From Candidatus Aminicenantota bacterium (lineage in GTDB: Bacteria; Acidobacteriota; Aminicenantia; S016-38), in NCBI GenBank assembly GCA_027062035.1, contig JAMOUL010000307.1, positions 1 to 6,364 on the forward strand: a DNA stretch of 6,364 nucleotides, in the 5' to 3' direction. Below are positions 5,435 to 6,364 of this stretch, in pieces (the stretch's first letter is position 1; every line of letters begins with the position of its first letter). Below the pieces are notes generated by a model. That model did not search any database and had not been told where the DNA came from. It saw nothing but the letters and a program-made list of their open reading frames with translations. Made by a program: the position numbers and the translations under genes.

Positions 5435-6364
5435 ATGGAAAAGCTATCTGTTGTTATTCCTGTATACAATGAAGAGGAAAATCTCGAACCGCTCTATGAA
5501 GAATTGAAATCTGTTCTGGATGGTATGGGAATCGATTACGAAATAATTTTTGTGGACGATGGCAGCAGGGATTCTTCATGGGATAAGATAAAGAAATTTT
5601 CTCAGATTGATCCCAGGGTTAAGGGAATAAAGTTCAGAAAAAATTTCGGACAAACCCCTGCCATGATGGCTGGATTCCATGAGGCGAGCGGAGATGTGGT
5701 AGTAACAATGGATGCAGACAGACAGAACGACCCAAAGGATATTCCGAGACTTCTATCAAAGCTTGAAGAGGGATATGATATTGTAAGTGGATGGAGGAGG
5801 CACAGAAAGGACCCCTTTATAACCAGAAAACTTCCTTCCATGATTGCAAACTGGCTTATTTCGAAGGTTACCGGACTACATTTGCATGATTATGGTTGTA
5901 CCCTGAAGGCCTACAGAAGCGAGGTTCTGAAGAATATAGAGCTGTATGGTCAGATGCACCGATTCATTCCTGCGGTTGCTTCCATTTATGGGGTTGAGGT
6001 AGCTGAACTTGAGGTTAACCACAGGCCAAGGGTGGCCGGTAAATCAAAATACGGTCTATCCAGAACCTTTAAGGTTCTTCTGGACCTTATTGCCCTGAAA
6101 TTCCTTCTTAGTTATTCTTCAAGGCCCCTTCACATATTTGGTTCACTCGGGCTTCTTTCCCTTTTCCTGGGGATCCTGTCAGGATTATATTTGACCTATG
6201 TTAAGTATATAAAGTACGAACCTATAGGCAATAGGCCTCTTTTGTTTCTTACCCTTCTTCTAATTCTGACAGGAATACAGTTAATCGTGCTTGGTCTCCT
6301 TGGGGAGATGCTTACAAGAACATACCACGAGAGCTCAGGTAAAAAAATCTACTCTGTCAAGGAA
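5435..6364 (+). CDS. Family 2 glycosyltransferase (polyprenyl-P type), 3'-truncated
   Basis: A membrane-anchored GT2 enzyme resembling dolichyl/undecaprenyl-phosphate sugar transferases (ArnC, GtrB, DPM1 types). These move a sugar from a nucleotide donor to a polyprenyl phosphate on the cytoplasmic face, for cell-envelope glycans. The first 310 residues are visible and the frame runs off the window. Seen: VVIPVYNEEENL at 6-17; nucleotide-binding DDGS at 41-44; RKNFGQ at 68-73; metal-binding MDADRQNDP at 92-100 (D93, D95); SGWRRHRKDPF at 118-128; HDYGCTLKAYR at 151-161; YGQMHRFIP at 171-179; HRPRVAGKSKYG at 196-207; then two membrane helices at about 233-256 and 269-290. These motifs and two C-terminal helices are usual for the group, so little more than the tail is missing. 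TAA at 5429-5431 closes the frame upstream, and ATG 5435 gives the canonical N-terminus. No Shine-Dalgarno precedes it. Sugar and acceptor cannot be told from sequence. Confidence 0.93.
   Translation, partial: MEKLSVVIPVYNEEENLEPLYEELKSVLDGMGIDYEIIFVDDGSRDSSWDKIKKFSQIDPRVKGIKFRKNFGQTPAMMAGFHEASGDVVVTMDADRQNDPKDIPRLLSKLEEGYDIVSGWRRHRKDPFITRKLPSMIANWLISKVTGLHLHDYGCTLKAYRSEVLKNIELYGQMHRFIPAVASIYGVEVAELEVNHRPRVAGKSKYGLSRTFKVLLDLIALKFLLSYSSRPLHIFGSLGLLSLFLGILSGLYLTYVKYIKYEPIGNRPLLFLTLLLILTGIQLIVLGLLGEMLTRTYHESSGKKIYSVKE

Noticed and set aside
5602..5841. Minus-strand open frame of 79 codons
   Set aside because: It is antisense to the catalytic core of the glycosyltransferase, with no supporting signal.
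1..6364. CRISPR array, insertion sequence, phage or defence genes
   Set aside because: No direct-repeat array, transposase, integrase or toxin-antitoxin motif was seen on either strand. The tRNA-Gly has no adjacent integrase or visible duplicated 3' end that would mark an attachment site.

Overview
The window reads as chromosomal core DNA of a bacterium. The evidence is Shine-Dalgarno-led genes in tight operons, a bacterial-type enolase, a DUF948/YtxH pair and an intrinsic terminator. Base composition is roughly mid-40s % GC by eye. Arginine is coded mostly by AGA/AGG and isoleucine often by ATA, and the soluble proteins are rich in Lys and Glu; this is common in thermophiles, so a thermophilic or deep-branching lineage is a reasonable but unproven inference. 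I cannot name the species.

Layout. (1) Bases 1-2690, + strand: a probable four-gene transcription unit. It holds the C-terminal four-fifths of a histidine ammonia-lyase (hutH, cut by the window edge), flavin-dependent thymidylate synthase (thyX, overlapping hutH by 11 nt), a one-helix DUF948 protein and a YtxH-like small membrane protein. It ends at a G5/C5 hairpin with a T-run. (2) Bases 2690-5271, + strand: a short promoter/leader region, then enolase (eno) and a dicarboxylate/amino-acid:cation symporter. The symporter appears to start at a CTG that overlaps the enolase stop as CTGA. (3) Bases 5253-5324, - strand: tRNA-Gly(CCC), convergent with the symporter gene and overlapping its last 19 nt. 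(4) Bases 5325-5434: a divergent promoter region containing an 11-bp perfect inverted repeat. (5) Bases 5435-6364, + strand: a family-2 glycosyltransferase of the polyprenyl-phosphate sugar transferase type, with two C-terminal membrane helices, open at the window end and with no visible Shine-Dalgarno.

The genes do not form one pathway. They cover histidine catabolism, dTMP synthesis, envelope/stress-type small membrane proteins, glycolysis, acidic amino-acid uptake, translation and envelope glycosylation. Histidine ammonia-lyase and a glutamate/aspartate-type carrier would both suit an amino-acid-using lifestyle, but that link is inference. I see no CRISPR array, insertion sequence, phage gene or clearly undescribed system. 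The points worth a second look are small: a CTG start, a gene ending inside a tRNA, a probable leaderless gene, an insert in ThyX and a shared repeat between divergent genes.
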